Below are positions 1 to 7,418 of a stretch of 13,983 bases of DNA, in pieces. The position numbers and the translations under genes are program-made. Position 1 is the first letter of the stretch. Each line of letters begins with the position of its first letter. This DNA comes from Candidatus Aerophobota bacterium. GTDB taxonomy: Bacteria > Aerophobota > Aerophobia > Aerophobales > AE-B3A. Under the pieces are notes generated by a model, which worked only from the letters and a program-made list of their open reading frames with translations, did no database searches and was not told the origin of the DNA. Location of the stretch: contig JAUWRE010000004.1 in the NCBI GenBank assembly GCA_030610725.1, positions 1-13,983 on the forward strand, in the 5' to 3' direction.

Positions 1-45
1 AACTCCTCGCAATGACAAGAAGGAACGTACTTCACTGAATATTTA
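1..45. repeat. Right end of a palindromic 'attgcgag' intergenic repeat, cut by the window
   Basis: The segment carries ctcgcaatgac at about 6-16, followed by a short spacer and ttcactgaatatttacg (31-47). The same modules occur at 10354-10385 and, as the reverse complement, at 10240-10275: read on the minus strand, this segment closely matches the left arm of the 10.2-kb element through ttcagtg, cgttcc and cttgtcattgcgagg. The left part of the element would lie before the window. No coding potential is seen here. It separates the anti-sigma gene from whatever lies upstream. Confidence 0.6.
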
Positions 46-78
46 CGATACGAGATACGAACAACGAGATACGACAAT
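46..78. repeat. Imperfect heptamer tandem array (CGAGATA-type)
   Basis: After a 5-base CGATA, four 7-bp units follow without gaps at 51-57, 58-64, 65-71 and 72-78. Each begins CGA; the first and third are both CGAGATA. The array ends about 30 bases before the start codon at 112, just upstream of its Shine-Dalgarno sequence. It has the same period and similar composition to the arrays near 7.3 kb and 10.2-10.4 kb. Any inverted partner would be outside the window. Function unknown. Confidence 0.55.
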
Positions 79-111
79 GTTCTGAGGTATTTTTGGATTA
101 GGGAGGAAAAG

Positions 112-585
112 ATGGTTTGCAAAAAGATAAGGAAAGAGCTTTCTTCTTACCTGGATAATGAGGTGAACTTGAATAAAAGAGTGAAGATAGAAAAGCATCT
201 CAAGAGATGCACTAATTGCTCTTATCGACTTGAGCAGCTTAAGAAAATCCATACCTTAACGCAGAAGGCTCTTGGCAGGGAGCCCAAAGAAGGATTTTAT
301 GAACGCCTGTCTCCTCGACTTGAGGAAGGTGAAAAGAGGATAGGATTAAAGGAAAAATTATTTGGATGGAGATATAATTGGCGGTTATTTCTATCACCTG
401 TGGGGAAAATGGCTGTTACTATAAGTGTTATAGCGATTATTTCTCTTTCTCTTTTATATATCTGGCGTTCTGTTTCTTTGCCTGAGATTAACATTGAAGT
501 TTTCCAACAGGAATACGTACGTTATAATGAAATGAGTTCTTTCGCCGAAGAACTAGCTTTGCCCGTAATTCTGGAGATAAGATGA
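112..585 (+). CDS. Membrane-anchored anti-sigma factor with N-terminal zinc finger (zf-HC2/RseA-like)
   Basis: This 157-residue protein should hold an ECF sigma factor inactive at the inner face of the cytoplasmic membrane until an envelope signal releases it. The N-terminal 45 residues carry the H-x3-C-x2-C signature of the zinc anti-sigma domain (H29, C33, C36), with C3 as a likely fourth ligand. A charged linker follows, then one hydrophobic segment (about 100-118) and a short external tail of about 40 residues. The start is supported by GGGAGGA at 101-107. The reading frame overlaps the next gene by four bases (ATGA), so the pair is translationally coupled, matching the RseA-RseB and MucA-MucB order. 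No sigma factor gene is in the window; it may lie upstream of the repeat at 1-80. The zinc-finger and membrane architecture is clear, but the partner sigma factor is inferred. Confidence 0.8.
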   Translation: MVCKKIRKELSSYLDNEVNLNKRVKIEKHLKRCTNCSYRLEQLKKIHTLTQKALGREPKEGFYERLSPRLEEGEKRIGLKEKLFGWRYNWRLFLSPVGKMAVTISVIAIISLSLLYIWRSVSLPEINIEVFQQEYVRYNEMSSFAEELALPVILEIR

Positions 586-1604
586 AGAAGTCAAGTATGC
601 TCTTGTCATCTGGCAGAATCCTGGGGTGTATCTTTGTAGGCCTCTTTCTTCCATTGAGTTTAATGGTAATGCCGGCTCTGGCTATGGAACCTGAGATAAT
701 CCTGAGTCTCTCACTGGAAGCCCAGTTCCAGGTTGATGCTGAGGGTATTAAAGAGACACGAGTATGTCGGGAGGAAGAGAGTTATATTATCAGGGCAAAA
801 ATCATTTATCGGAAACCAGATTTTAGTTATATATTATATCTTGCTCCTCCCATGATCAAGGGTAGGAGGATTCTTGATAATGGCAAGTTTCGTGTAGAAT
901 ATATTCCGGGGATGAATAATCCTAAACATTCTTCTTCTTTGAACTCTTCTCTAGCTAAAAAGAGAAGGAAGAAAGACCTGAATTTAATATTGGCTAACTA
1001 TACTATTTCTCAGTCACCTGATGAGTATATAGCCGGTCGAGAGGTATATGTGATCTCCCTAATTCATCAATATCCCGATAGCCCTGGATTGAAAAGATGG
1101 ATAGATAAGGAGACCTTCCTTCCCCTTAAACAAGAAAGATATAACTCAGAAGGAAAATTGACTTTTTCTTCTCAGTTTACTGAAATCCATTTCGGGAGAA
1201 AAATCTCTGAGGAAGAACTCAATGACATACCCGAATCAGTGAAAGATAGGAGCTTTCTCCCTCCACATCAGGTCATTAGTGATATTGAGGAGTTGAAGGA
1301 AATAAGTAGATTTCCCTTGTCCTTCCCCAAGTATCTACCAGTAGGGTATAGTTTCCAGGAGGGCGTTCTGCTTAATGGTGGACAAAGAGTAGCTTTAACA
1401 TATACTAACGGGCTGAAGATAATTGTCCTCTCTCAAGGGCCTATGAATGTCAAAACTGAAGATAGTGATCAGGTGCCTTTCGGGGAAGCATTGTCAAAGA
1501 TAGGAGCGAAGACTGAGTTCTGGAGCGGTGAGGGAAAGACCTTTGTTTTAATAGCTGATATATCGGAAGAGGAATTGACTAAAATAATGGAGTCCATAGA
1601 ATGA
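582..1604 (+). CDS. Secreted RseB/MucB-like sigma-factor regulator
   Basis: The 340-residue protein begins with a signal peptide-like segment (basic start, hydrophobic about 13-30, probable cleavage after ALA at 32-34). It then has a LolA/RseB-type N-terminal region (about 40-215), with alternating strands and phrases such as 'GRRILDNGKFRVEYIPG' and 'WIDKETFLPLKQERY'. A smaller C-terminal domain (about 240-340) contains 'FPLSFPKYLPVGYSFQEG' and 'ALTYTNGLKIIVLSQG', the pattern of MucB/RseB C-terminal or DUF4367 domains. In that family the protein binds the periplasmic tail of the anti-sigma factor and senses envelope damage or lipid signals. The 4-bp overlap with the anti-sigma gene supports this. 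I-L-G-C at 13-16 resembles a lipobox, but the long hydrophobic stretch continues past the cysteine, so a lipoprotein is less likely. A general LolA-fold outer-membrane protein is the main alternative. Confidence 0.7.
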   Translation: MKKSSMLLSSGRILGCIFVGLFLPLSLMVMPALAMEPEIILSLSLEAQFQVDAEGIKETRVCREEESYIIRAKIIYRKPDFSYILYLAPPMIKGRRILDNGKFRVEYIPGMNNPKHSSSLNSSLAKKRRKKDLNLILANYTISQSPDEYIAGREVYVISLIHQYPDSPGLKRWIDKETFLPLKQERYNSEGKLTFSSQFTEIHFGRKISEEELNDIPESVKDRSFLPPHQVISDIEELKEISRFPLSFPKYLPVGYSFQEGVLLNGGQRVALTYTNGLKIIVLSQGPMNVKTEDSDQVPFGEALSKIGAKTEFWSGEGKTFVLIADISEEELTKIMESIE

Positions 1605-1630
1605 GATTTTTGAAAAGAAAGGGAAAAGAA

Positions 1631-1787
1631 AGGGGTCAGGTCTTGAATCGTGAATTTTTGCAGTTTACAGCGCATATGACCCATGCGCGGTTTTTAGGCC
1701 GGGCATGACGGGCGCTAGAATCATTTATATTACAGACTCCAGATGTCTGTTTCAAGGATCAAATTCACGATTCAAGACCTGACCCCT
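1631..1787. mobile_element. Short non-coding element with perfect 27-bp inverted repeats (possible REP/MITE type)
   Basis: A 27-bp sequence starting aggggtcaggtcttgaat at 1631-1657 recurs as its exact reverse complement at 1761-1787. The 103-bp interior contains at least two small hairpins: gcgcat/atgcgc (1670-1675 with 1683-1688) and acagac/gtctgt (1732-1737 with 1745-1750). No ORF of substance lies inside. Terminal GGGGTCAGG resembles the GGGGACAGG ends of the element at 8322-8494, so the two probably belong to one class. Such elements are often moved in trans by IS200/Y1-type (RAYT) transposases; that link is inference, as no transposase is in the window. Together with its flanks it fills the 238-bp gap between the RseB-like gene and the efflux operon. 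Confidence 0.7.
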
Positions 1788-1842
1788 GGCCTAGAAAGAA
1801 AGAGGAGCAAAAGAGTAAAATCAAAATAGAGGAGAATGAAAG

Positions 1843-2928
1843 ATGAAAGCAAAATTTGCAAAGGGTGTAGTTGTATTGATAGCAGGGATAATCTTCTTAG
1901 GCTCTGCATTTTCAGTCGCTTACGCAGAAGAAGAGAAAGCAGTTTTAACTATTAATGAGGCATTGGAAAAGGTCTGGCAGAATAATCTTGACCTTCAAAA
2001 AGCTTCCCTCACCTTGAATAATGCCCGAATCAGTTATGAGAAGGCCAGGGCAAATGTTCTTCAGAGTGAATCAAAGATTGATGAGAAACAGGCTGAGCTT
2101 AATTGGCAGCAGGCACAAAACACTTTTCAGAAAAGTAAAGATGAGGTAGGGACAGAGGTCATTTCCTCATACAACAATTTTAAATATTTACTGGCTCTTG
2201 TTCCTTTAAGGCAAGAAAAAGTAAAGTTAGCGCAAAATAACTTGGATAGAGTTAAAGAGAAGGTTAAAGCTGGGACAGCGGGAGAACTAGAGGAGTTAGC
2301 AGCAGAGATTAGCCTGAAGACTGCTCGACAACAGCTCGAAAGCACTGAACAGCAATTAGATATAGCTAGAGAGAGTTTGTCTCTGGCAACCGGCACAGCC
2401 AATATACTGGAATTTAATCTGATTTCTGAATTTGAAAAAGATGCTGTAGAAAACTCATTGGATGTCTATATAGCTGCTGCTTTACAAAAAAGAGAGGAAA
2501 TCGAATTTGCCAGAAAAAATATAGAGATTGCCGCTGACCGACTGGAACAGCTAAGGATAACAGACTCTCCCTGGCTGGATATAAATAAAGCCAATAATGA
2601 CCTTAAGTTACTTCAAGTAACTCTTGAATTACTGGAGGAGTCAATAAGAAGTGAGGTACGGCAGGGATATCAGCAGTTCGAATCCTTGAGTAGTCAGCTT
2701 GGGCTTCTTAGTCTTACATTAGATCAAGCCAGGAGGAACCTGGATAATGCTGATAAACAATTCCAGGCAGGATTAATAACCAAAGATGAATTGTCTTCCA
2801 GGGAAGTGGACTGCAAGGAAGCTGAGTTAGAATTACAAAAGAGCAAAGGAAGCGGGTATGTCGCCTATTTGAATTTACAGGTTAGTGCGGGAGAAAGACT
2901 AGATTTAGGTGGGAACAATGAAGGCTAG
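1843..2928 (+). CDS. TolC-family helical protein apparently lacking the outer-membrane barrel
   Basis: The 361-residue protein has a signal peptide (hydrophobic about 9-22, likely cleavage after AYA at 26-28) and is then almost wholly helical and coiled-coil. It shows the two-fold repeat of the TolC/OEP family: 'LTINEALEKVWQNNLDLQKA' opens repeat one, and the turns 'VKAGTAGELEEL' (about 141) and 'FQAGLITKDELSS' (about 307) match the periplasmic helix-turn-helix tips. In ordinary members each repeat contains a beta hairpin of some 40-70 residues that forms the outer-membrane barrel. Here those places hold only about a dozen residues (around 71-83 and 239-250) with no strand pattern, and the protein is about 100 residues short. 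It may be a periplasmic tube or accessory protein rather than a channel. The start has AGAGGAG 8 bases upstream. It overlaps the next gene by 11 bases and leads the MacAB-like operon. Family assignment is firm; loss of the barrel is my reading of the sequence. Confidence 0.75.
   Translation: MKAKFAKGVVVLIAGIIFLGSAFSVAYAEEEKAVLTINEALEKVWQNNLDLQKASLTLNNARISYEKARANVLQSESKIDEKQAELNWQQAQNTFQKSKDEVGTEVISSYNNFKYLLALVPLRQEKVKLAQNNLDRVKEKVKAGTAGELEELAAEISLKTARQQLESTEQQLDIARESLSLATGTANILEFNLISEFEKDAVENSLDVYIAAALQKREEIEFARKNIEIAADRLEQLRITDSPWLDINKANNDLKLLQVTLELLEESIRSEVRQGYQQFESLSSQLGLLSLTLDQARRNLDNADKQFQAGLITKDELSSREVDCKEAELELQKSKGSGYVAYLNLQVSAGERLDLGGNNEG
2907..2912 (+). promoter_or_regulatory. Ribosome-binding site deciding the TolC start
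   Basis: AGGTGG lies 5 bases before ATG at 2918. An in-frame GTG at 2909 sits inside this motif and so has no properly spaced site, which favours 2918. The site lies within the end of the preceding gene. Confidence 0.6.
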
Positions 2929-4339
2929 GAAGAGGGAGCTGTTCTTTCTCTTTACTGTGTTGTTCATCCCTCTTTTTGTAGGGCAGGGCGGGTTGTCTAA
3001 TTCCATTACCCTGGAAGATGCTGCCAAAATGGCTCTGGCAAATAATGAGCAAATTCTGAGTGTACAAACTTCTCTGGAGATAGCCAGATTAAATCTGAAA
3101 CGGGCCCAGAAGCTTTTCGCTACCCCTTATATAAATCTTAATGTTCAACCCTGGCAGGGAAAGTATGATATTGAAAGAGAGACTTATCAAAGGCCAAGCG
3201 AATTTATGATGTCCGGGACAATCAAATTCCCTCAGGGGACCGACATTGACCTTAACTACCGGGGAGCATATGACTATGAGGAGGGAGGTTATGATGATTT
3301 CTATACTCTGGAACTGCACCAGAGTCTCTTCCAGGACCAGAGTCTCACTCCTTCTGCTCTGGAGCTTTACAATGCCCGCATGGCTACAGAAAGAGCTTAT
3401 CTTGCTCTGGAAGACATAGAAAAAGAGATTATTCTGTCTGTGGTGAGGAATTTTTATCAGCTTCGGGAGATAGATAATTCCCTGAGTTTGACCAGAGAAA
3501 GAATAGCCCTGAGCCAGGAAGAACTGGCAGAAACTACCGAAAAGAAAGATTCCGGGCTGGCTGGAGAGTTAGACATGCTCAAGGCGAAAATTGAGCTGGC
3601 AGAAAATACTGAACAACTGAATGAATTAGAAAATCAGTTAGCGCTGGCTGAAGATCAATTTTATTATTCTATTGGGGTAGAGAAAGATACTCTCTTCATT
3701 CTTTCGCTTCCTCAAGAGAAAAAAGTGAGAGAGAAAGCAGAAGAGCTGCTGGTTAAGGAAATCAGCCAGGAGATTGTTTTAAGTCAGAGTGAGCTCAAAC
3801 AAGCACAGTGGACAATTGATGAAAAGCGTCTCCAGCTTAGCAGAAAAGAAGAGGAACTTTCTTCTGATTGGTTACTGACGGTGGGTTATACTTCGGAAAG
3901 GGCAACTTTGGATGGGATTACTCCTGCCCAAGGGCAGATAAGGATAGGGGCAACCTACAATCTTTTTGATGGAGGTCGAGCTAAATTATCAGTACAAGCA
4001 GCTCAAATGGAGCTGGCCAAGGCTGAGAGCAATCTTGAAAATCTAAGAAAGACAGCTCAATTTGGTCTCTCTTCTGAGAGAAATGCCTTGAGAGAAGCTC
4101 TATCTCAATTTAATTTGTGGAAGTTAAAGAAAGACGAGATAAAATTAAAAGGCGAGTTAGCTCAAGAGCAATTTACCCTGGGCATTATCAGCAGCCAGGA
4201 GTTAAAGGAGTCTCAATTGCAGGTAATACAATTGAAAAATAGTTATCAGTTAGCCTTGCATAATCTTCTGACTTCCTATTTTTCTTATAGGTTATCCCTG
4301 GGTATGAATATAGATTTTGACGAGGTGATAGGTAAATGA
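2918..4339 (+). CDS. TolC-like outer-membrane efflux channel
   Basis: The product (473 residues from ATG 2918) should form the trimeric outer-membrane and periplasmic duct through which the pump expels its substrate. A hydrophobic signal (about 8-22) is followed by 'ITLEDAAKMALANNEQILSV', the usual TolC/OEP opening. The two beta-hairpin insertions expected of a barrel are present: about 70-138 ('YINLNVQPWQGKY', 'GTDIDLNYRGAYDY', 'YTLELHQSLFQD') and about 316-352 ('WLLTVGYTS', 'GQIRIGATYNLFDGGRAKL'). The LFDGG motif is typical at the end of the second hairpin. The long helices between them carry the tip motifs 'DSGLAGELDMLKAKIE' and 'LGIISSQELKES'. Length is normal for the family. It overlaps the barrel-less paralogue by 11 bases and the adaptor gene by an ATGA. 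Substrate cannot be told. Confidence 0.85.
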   Translation: MKARKRELFFLFTVLFIPLFVGQGGLSNSITLEDAAKMALANNEQILSVQTSLEIARLNLKRAQKLFATPYINLNVQPWQGKYDIERETYQRPSEFMMSGTIKFPQGTDIDLNYRGAYDYEEGGYDDFYTLELHQSLFQDQSLTPSALELYNARMATERAYLALEDIEKEIILSVVRNFYQLREIDNSLSLTRERIALSQEELAETTEKKDSGLAGELDMLKAKIELAENTEQLNELENQLALAEDQFYYSIGVEKDTLFILSLPQEKKVREKAEELLVKEISQEIVLSQSELKQAQWTIDEKRLQLSRKEEELSSDWLLTVGYTSERATLDGITPAQGQIRIGATYNLFDGGRAKLSVQAAQMELAKAESNLENLRKTAQFGLSSERNALREALSQFNLWKLKKDEIKLKGELAQEQFTLGIISSQELKESQLQVIQLKNSYQLALHNLLTSYFSYRLSLGMNIDFDEVIGK

Positions 4340-5403
4340 AAAAAAGGAAAAAGATAGTTATTTGGGTAGTGGTAATAGCTGTAGCTGCAGTAGGGGTTTA
4401 TTATTTATATGGAAAGTTTTTTTCTTCTAAGAAGGAGACACAATCTTTTTCTCTTTCTCCAGAAAACATCATAACGGTAGAAGGGGGAGATATTATCAGG
4501 ACGGTTGATGCTTTTGGACAGGTTAGACCAAACAGAGAATCTTTCTTAGCTTTTGACAGCAGCGGCATAGTGGAGAAAATCGAGGTGGAAGAAGGACAGG
4601 AAGTTGAAAAAGGTAAGGTCCTGGTCCGCTTAAAGAACGCACAACAAGAGAGTCAGCTTCTGCAGGCAGAAAATGCTTATAAAATAGCAAAGGTGGATGC
4701 TTCTTCCAGCGAACTTAAGGAAAGAGAGCTTGCTTATGAGGCAGCCTTAGAAAGTTATGAGAAGACTTTTATCACAGCTCCTTTCTCCGGGGAGGTGGCA
4801 GAGATTCTTGCCTATGAAGGAGATTCTGTGGCTGGCTCTAGCCAGATAATCTATCTGGTCAACCGGGACAAGATCTATGTTGATGTAAATATCGATGAGG
4901 TAGATATCAAGGAGATTTCTATAGGGCAACAAGCCGAGATAACTTTTGATGCCTATCCTGAGCTAAAACTATCTGCCCTGGTAGATGGTATATCTCCTCT
5001 GGCCATTGAGATGGGTGGAATCACCGTAGTAGAGGTAACTTTACAGCTTACCCAGAGCGATCCTCGTATTATGTCCGGCTTCTCGGCTGAAGTAGAAATC
5101 ACGGTGGAAGAGGTTCATAATGTAGTACGAGTTCCCACAGAAGCAGTGGCGGAAAGAGAAGGAATGCATTTTGTTCTGCTGATGAACGAGAATGAACCGC
5201 AGATGACCATAGTGAGAGTAGGAAAGGGCAATGACGAATATGTCGAGGTGCTATCTGGCCTAAAGGAGGATGATAGAATTGCCGCCAATGCCTATCAAAT
5301 ACTTGAACAATTCCAACAACAGGCAGACGGCGACCAACAAAGAGGAGGAATGTTTCCTGGTATGCGAGGAGGCGGTGGAACGATGCGTCTGGCGCCTCAT
5401 TAA
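4336..5403 (+). CDS. MacA/HlyD-type periplasmic adaptor of the efflux pump
   Basis: The 355-residue membrane-fusion protein links an ABC permease of the MacB type to TolC. It has an N-terminal membrane anchor (about 7-24) after a lysine-rich start, and a lipoyl domain in two halves (about 72-100, 'GIVEKIEVEEGQEVEKGKVLVRL', and 145-175, 'ITAPFSGEVAEILAYEGDSV'). A helical hairpin lies between the halves, followed by a beta-barrel domain (about 178-255, 'YVDVNIDEVDIKEISIGQQAEI') and a membrane-proximal domain (about 260-325, 'VRVPTEAVAEREG'). The C-terminus is glycine- and methionine-rich ('GGMFPGMRGGGG'), a common tail in MacA-like proteins. The hairpin is only about 42 residues, shorter than in well-known MacA. 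I see no clear R-L-S TolC-docking motif. The gene overlaps tolC by ATGA and ends 4 bases before the ATPase gene. Confidence 0.85.
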   Translation: MKKRKKIVIWVVVIAVAAVGVYYLYGKFFSSKKETQSFSLSPENIITVEGGDIIRTVDAFGQVRPNRESFLAFDSSGIVEKIEVEEGQEVEKGKVLVRLKNAQQESQLLQAENAYKIAKVDASSSELKERELAYEAALESYEKTFITAPFSGEVAEILAYEGDSVAGSSQIIYLVNRDKIYVDVNIDEVDIKEISIGQQAEITFDAYPELKLSALVDGISPLAIEMGGITVVEVTLQLTQSDPRIMSGFSAEVEITVEEVHNVVRVPTEAVAEREGMHFVLLMNENEPQMTIVRVGKGNDEYVEVLSGLKEDDRIAANAYQILEQFQQQADGDQQRGGMFPGMRGGGGTMRLAPH

Positions 5404-5407
5404 GAAA

Positions 5408-6103
5408 ATGAAAAAACCATTTATTCAAGCTAACGACATCTGGAAAATATATTACATGGGAGAAGTAGAGGTCCCTGCTATAAGAGGAATTAGCCTGGAG
5501 ATTGAAAAGGGGGAATTCATTGCCATTATTGGTCCCTCTGGCTCAGGTAAATCAACCTTGATGCATATCCTGGGCTGCCTGGACAAGCCAACAAAGGGTC
5601 TTTTCTATTTAGATGAAGAGGATATTCTCAAGGCTTCAGAGAATCGTCTGGCCGCTATCAGAAATGATAAAATTGGTTTTGTTTTTCAGCAGTTTAACCT
5701 TTTGGCCAGAAGGAGTGCCCTGGAGAATGTGGAAACTCCCTGCCTTTATGCTGGCAAAAGTAGAAGGGAGCGGATAAGAAGGGCCAGAGAATCTCTAGCC
5801 AAGGTAGGATTGGAGGAAAAACGCTTTTCTCATCACCCCAATCAGTTATCAGGCGGACAGAGACAGAGGGTAGCCATTGCTCGGGCCTTAATCAACGATC
5901 CCGACATTATCTTTGCCGATGAACCGACGGGTGCTCTCGATACCAGGAGCGGTGATGAAATACTAGAAATATTTCAACAACTAAATAAAGAAGGCAGAAC
6001 CCTTATCTTAGTGACCCACGAGAAATATGTAGCTCAATGTGCTCAGCGTATCATTCACGTCAAAGATGGCAAAATAGATTCCGAGGAGCTTATAGCACAA
6101 TGA
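5408..6103 (+). CDS. MacB/LolD-type ABC transporter ATPase
   Basis: The 231-residue nucleotide-binding protein powers the pump from the cytoplasm. All hallmarks are present: Walker [10 protein letters not shown] (42-50), Q-loop 'FVFQQFNLL' (91-99), signature [12 protein letters not shown] (147-158), Walker B '[12 protein letters not shown]' (167-178) and the switch histidine in 'LVTHE' (H204). The sequence around Walker A ([16 protein letters not shown]) is that of the MacB/LolD/FtsE class. I chose ATG 5408 because it begins just before the conserved first strand and falls 4 bases after the adaptor stop. The open frame runs back to 5270, but that part lies within the adaptor gene in another frame. 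The Shine-Dalgarno is weak, so translation probably depends on coupling. Unlike E. coli MacB, ATPase and permease are separate proteins. Confidence 0.92.
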   Translation: MKKPFIQANDIWKIYYMGEVEVPAIRGISLEIEKGEFIAIIGPSGSGKSTLMHILGCLDKPTKGLFYLDEEDILKASENRLAAIRNDKIGFVFQQFNLLARRSALENVETPCLYAGKSRRERIRRARESLAKVGLEEKRFSHHPNQLSGGQRQRVAIARALINDPDIIFADEPTGALDTRSGDEILEIFQQLNKEGRTLILVTHEKYVAQCAQRIIHVKDGKIDSEELIAQ

Positions 6104-7305
6104 TTGCTTCTGAACTGGCCAAAGTTGCCCTGCAAAACTTAATGATCAACAAACTGCGTTCTTTTCTTTCCATGCTGGGAATCATTATTGGAGTAACGGC
6201 AGTAATCGCCATAATCTCCATCGGGCAAGGAGCTACTGAAATGATTCAGGAAACTATCTCCTCTCTTGGCTCGGAATTGATTACTATTTCACCCGGTTAC
6301 AGAGGAGGTTGGGGAGGAAGGGCAGCTCGGACGGCCGGCGGTATTTTTACTCTTGAATTGGGTGAGGAGCTAAGAAAGAAATCTCCCAATGTGGCGCAGC
6401 TGGTTCCCTCCATTCAGTCGGGAGGTCTTTTGAAGTATGGGGAGAATAACTATCAGGCCAGTATCGTTGCCACTGCTTCTGGCTATGAGAATATATTCAA
6501 TCACACAATAGCTGAGGGTAGGTTTCTTATAGCGGAAGACGTGGATAACTGTAGAAAAGTAGTTGTTCTGGGCTCTAATGTGGCCAGGGAATTATTTGGC
6601 AATCAAAATCCCTTAGGCAAGAAAATAACTATCCAGATGGGACAGGGTAGGTTTATTTTTGAAGTAGTTGGTGTCCTGGAAAGTAAAGGCCAGGTGATGT
6701 TTTTTAACTTTGATAATCAGGTCTATATTCCCGTTACTACGATGATGAAGAGAATGACCGGCAGTAAATATGTGAACTCCTATTCGGCGCAAGCAACCGA
6801 TTCAGAGGAGGCTATTAAACAAGTGGAATTCTTACTGGCCAAAAAATTAGAAGACCCGGATCTTTATAATGTAACCAGTCAAGAGGAGATTCTGGAAACA
6901 ATTCAACAGGTGAGTTCCACCATGATTCTTATGCTAGCTGGAATAGCTGGCATTTCTCTTCTGGTAGGAGGCATTGGTATTATGAATATTATGCTGGTTT
7001 CAGTAACAGAAAGAACAAGAGAGATAGGTATTAGAAAAGCTCTGGGAGCAAAGAAAAAGGATATTTTGATTCAGTTTCTTATCGAAGCTTTGGTAATGAG
7101 TATGGTGGGAGGAGCAGTTGGTCTTGTTCTGGGATGGGCTGTTTCGGTTCTGGTTTCCCGCTACGGCGGTTGGACACCTACCTTATCCATGTTTTCTGTT
7201 GTTGTCGGTATTGGCTTTTCTTCTGCAGTAGGACTTGTCTTTGGTATTTATCCAGCAATGAAAGCAGCTAAATTAAACCCGGTAGAAGCATTAAGATATG
7301 AGTAA
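6100..7305 (+). CDS. MacB-type ABC transporter permease (FtsX superfamily)
   Basis: The 401-residue inner-membrane protein is a type VII ABC permease that drives substrate from the periplasm through TolC by mechanotransmission. TM1 spans about 21-43 ('RSFLSMLGIIIGVTAVIAII') and is followed by a large periplasmic domain (about 45-270, MacB_PCD). Three C-terminal helices follow at about 275-300, 325-352 and 362-383. The cytosolic coupling loop 'VTERTREIGIRKALGAKKKDI' and the ending 'AAKLNPVEALRYE' are family hallmarks. The periplasmic domain has a glycine-rich stretch 'GYRGGWGGRAARTAGG' near 66-81. The start ATG overlaps the ATPase stop (ATGA); an upstream in-frame start at 6037 would lie inside the ATPase gene and is not favoured. 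It is the last gene of the operon; repeats follow at once. Confidence 0.92.
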   Translation: MIASELAKVALQNLMINKLRSFLSMLGIIIGVTAVIAIISIGQGATEMIQETISSLGSELITISPGYRGGWGGRAARTAGGIFTLELGEELRKKSPNVAQLVPSIQSGGLLKYGENNYQASIVATASGYENIFNHTIAEGRFLIAEDVDNCRKVVVLGSNVARELFGNQNPLGKKITIQMGQGRFIFEVVGVLESKGQVMFFNFDNQVYIPVTTMMKRMTGSKYVNSYSAQATDSEEAIKQVEFLLAKKLEDPDLYNVTSQEEILETIQQVSSTMILMLAGIAGISLLVGGIGIMNIMLVSVTERTREIGIRKALGAKKKDILIQFLIEALVMSMVGGAVGLVLGWAVSVLVSRYGGWTPTLSMFSVVVGIGFSSAVGLVFGIYPAMKAAKLNPVEALRYE

Positions 7306-7309
7306 GAGC

Positions 7310-7418
7310 CGTATTTCGTATATCGTATATGGTATATCGTAAGAAGTTCAAAAACACACAACACAATACTATTCACGTACTCTTCGCTTTCGATATACGA
7401 TATACGAAATACGATATA
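7310..7418. repeat. Inverted pair of heptamer arrays (CGTATAT / CGATATA)
   Basis: On the left, five 7-bp units run from 7310 to 7344 (core CGTATAT at 7317-7323 and 7324-7330). On the right, four units run from 7391 to 7418 (core CGATATA at 7391, 7398 and 7412). The right array is the reverse complement of the left: 7310-7330 and 7393-7413 form a perfect 21-bp inverted repeat around a core of about 60 bp. The whole can fold into a long hairpin or cruciform and begins 4 bases after the permease stop codon. It might work as a transcription boundary between the pump operon and mutM, but no clear U-tract is seen. The core shares aagaagt-caaaaac-type sequence with the right flank of the composite near 10.4 kb (read in reverse). 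Confidence 0.75.

Noticed and set aside
5270..5407. N-terminal extension of the ATPase frame
   Set aside because: It overlaps the adaptor gene in another frame and adds a sequence without ABC features; ATG 5408 sits right before the conserved domain.
6037..6099. Upstream start of the permease frame
   Set aside because: It would lie within the ATPase gene; the ATGA overlap at 6100 gives the usual coupled start and the correct N-terminus.
7310..7418. CRISPR array
   Set aside because: Units are 7 bp, contiguous, degenerate and in opposite orientations on the two sides; there are no spacers and no cas genes.
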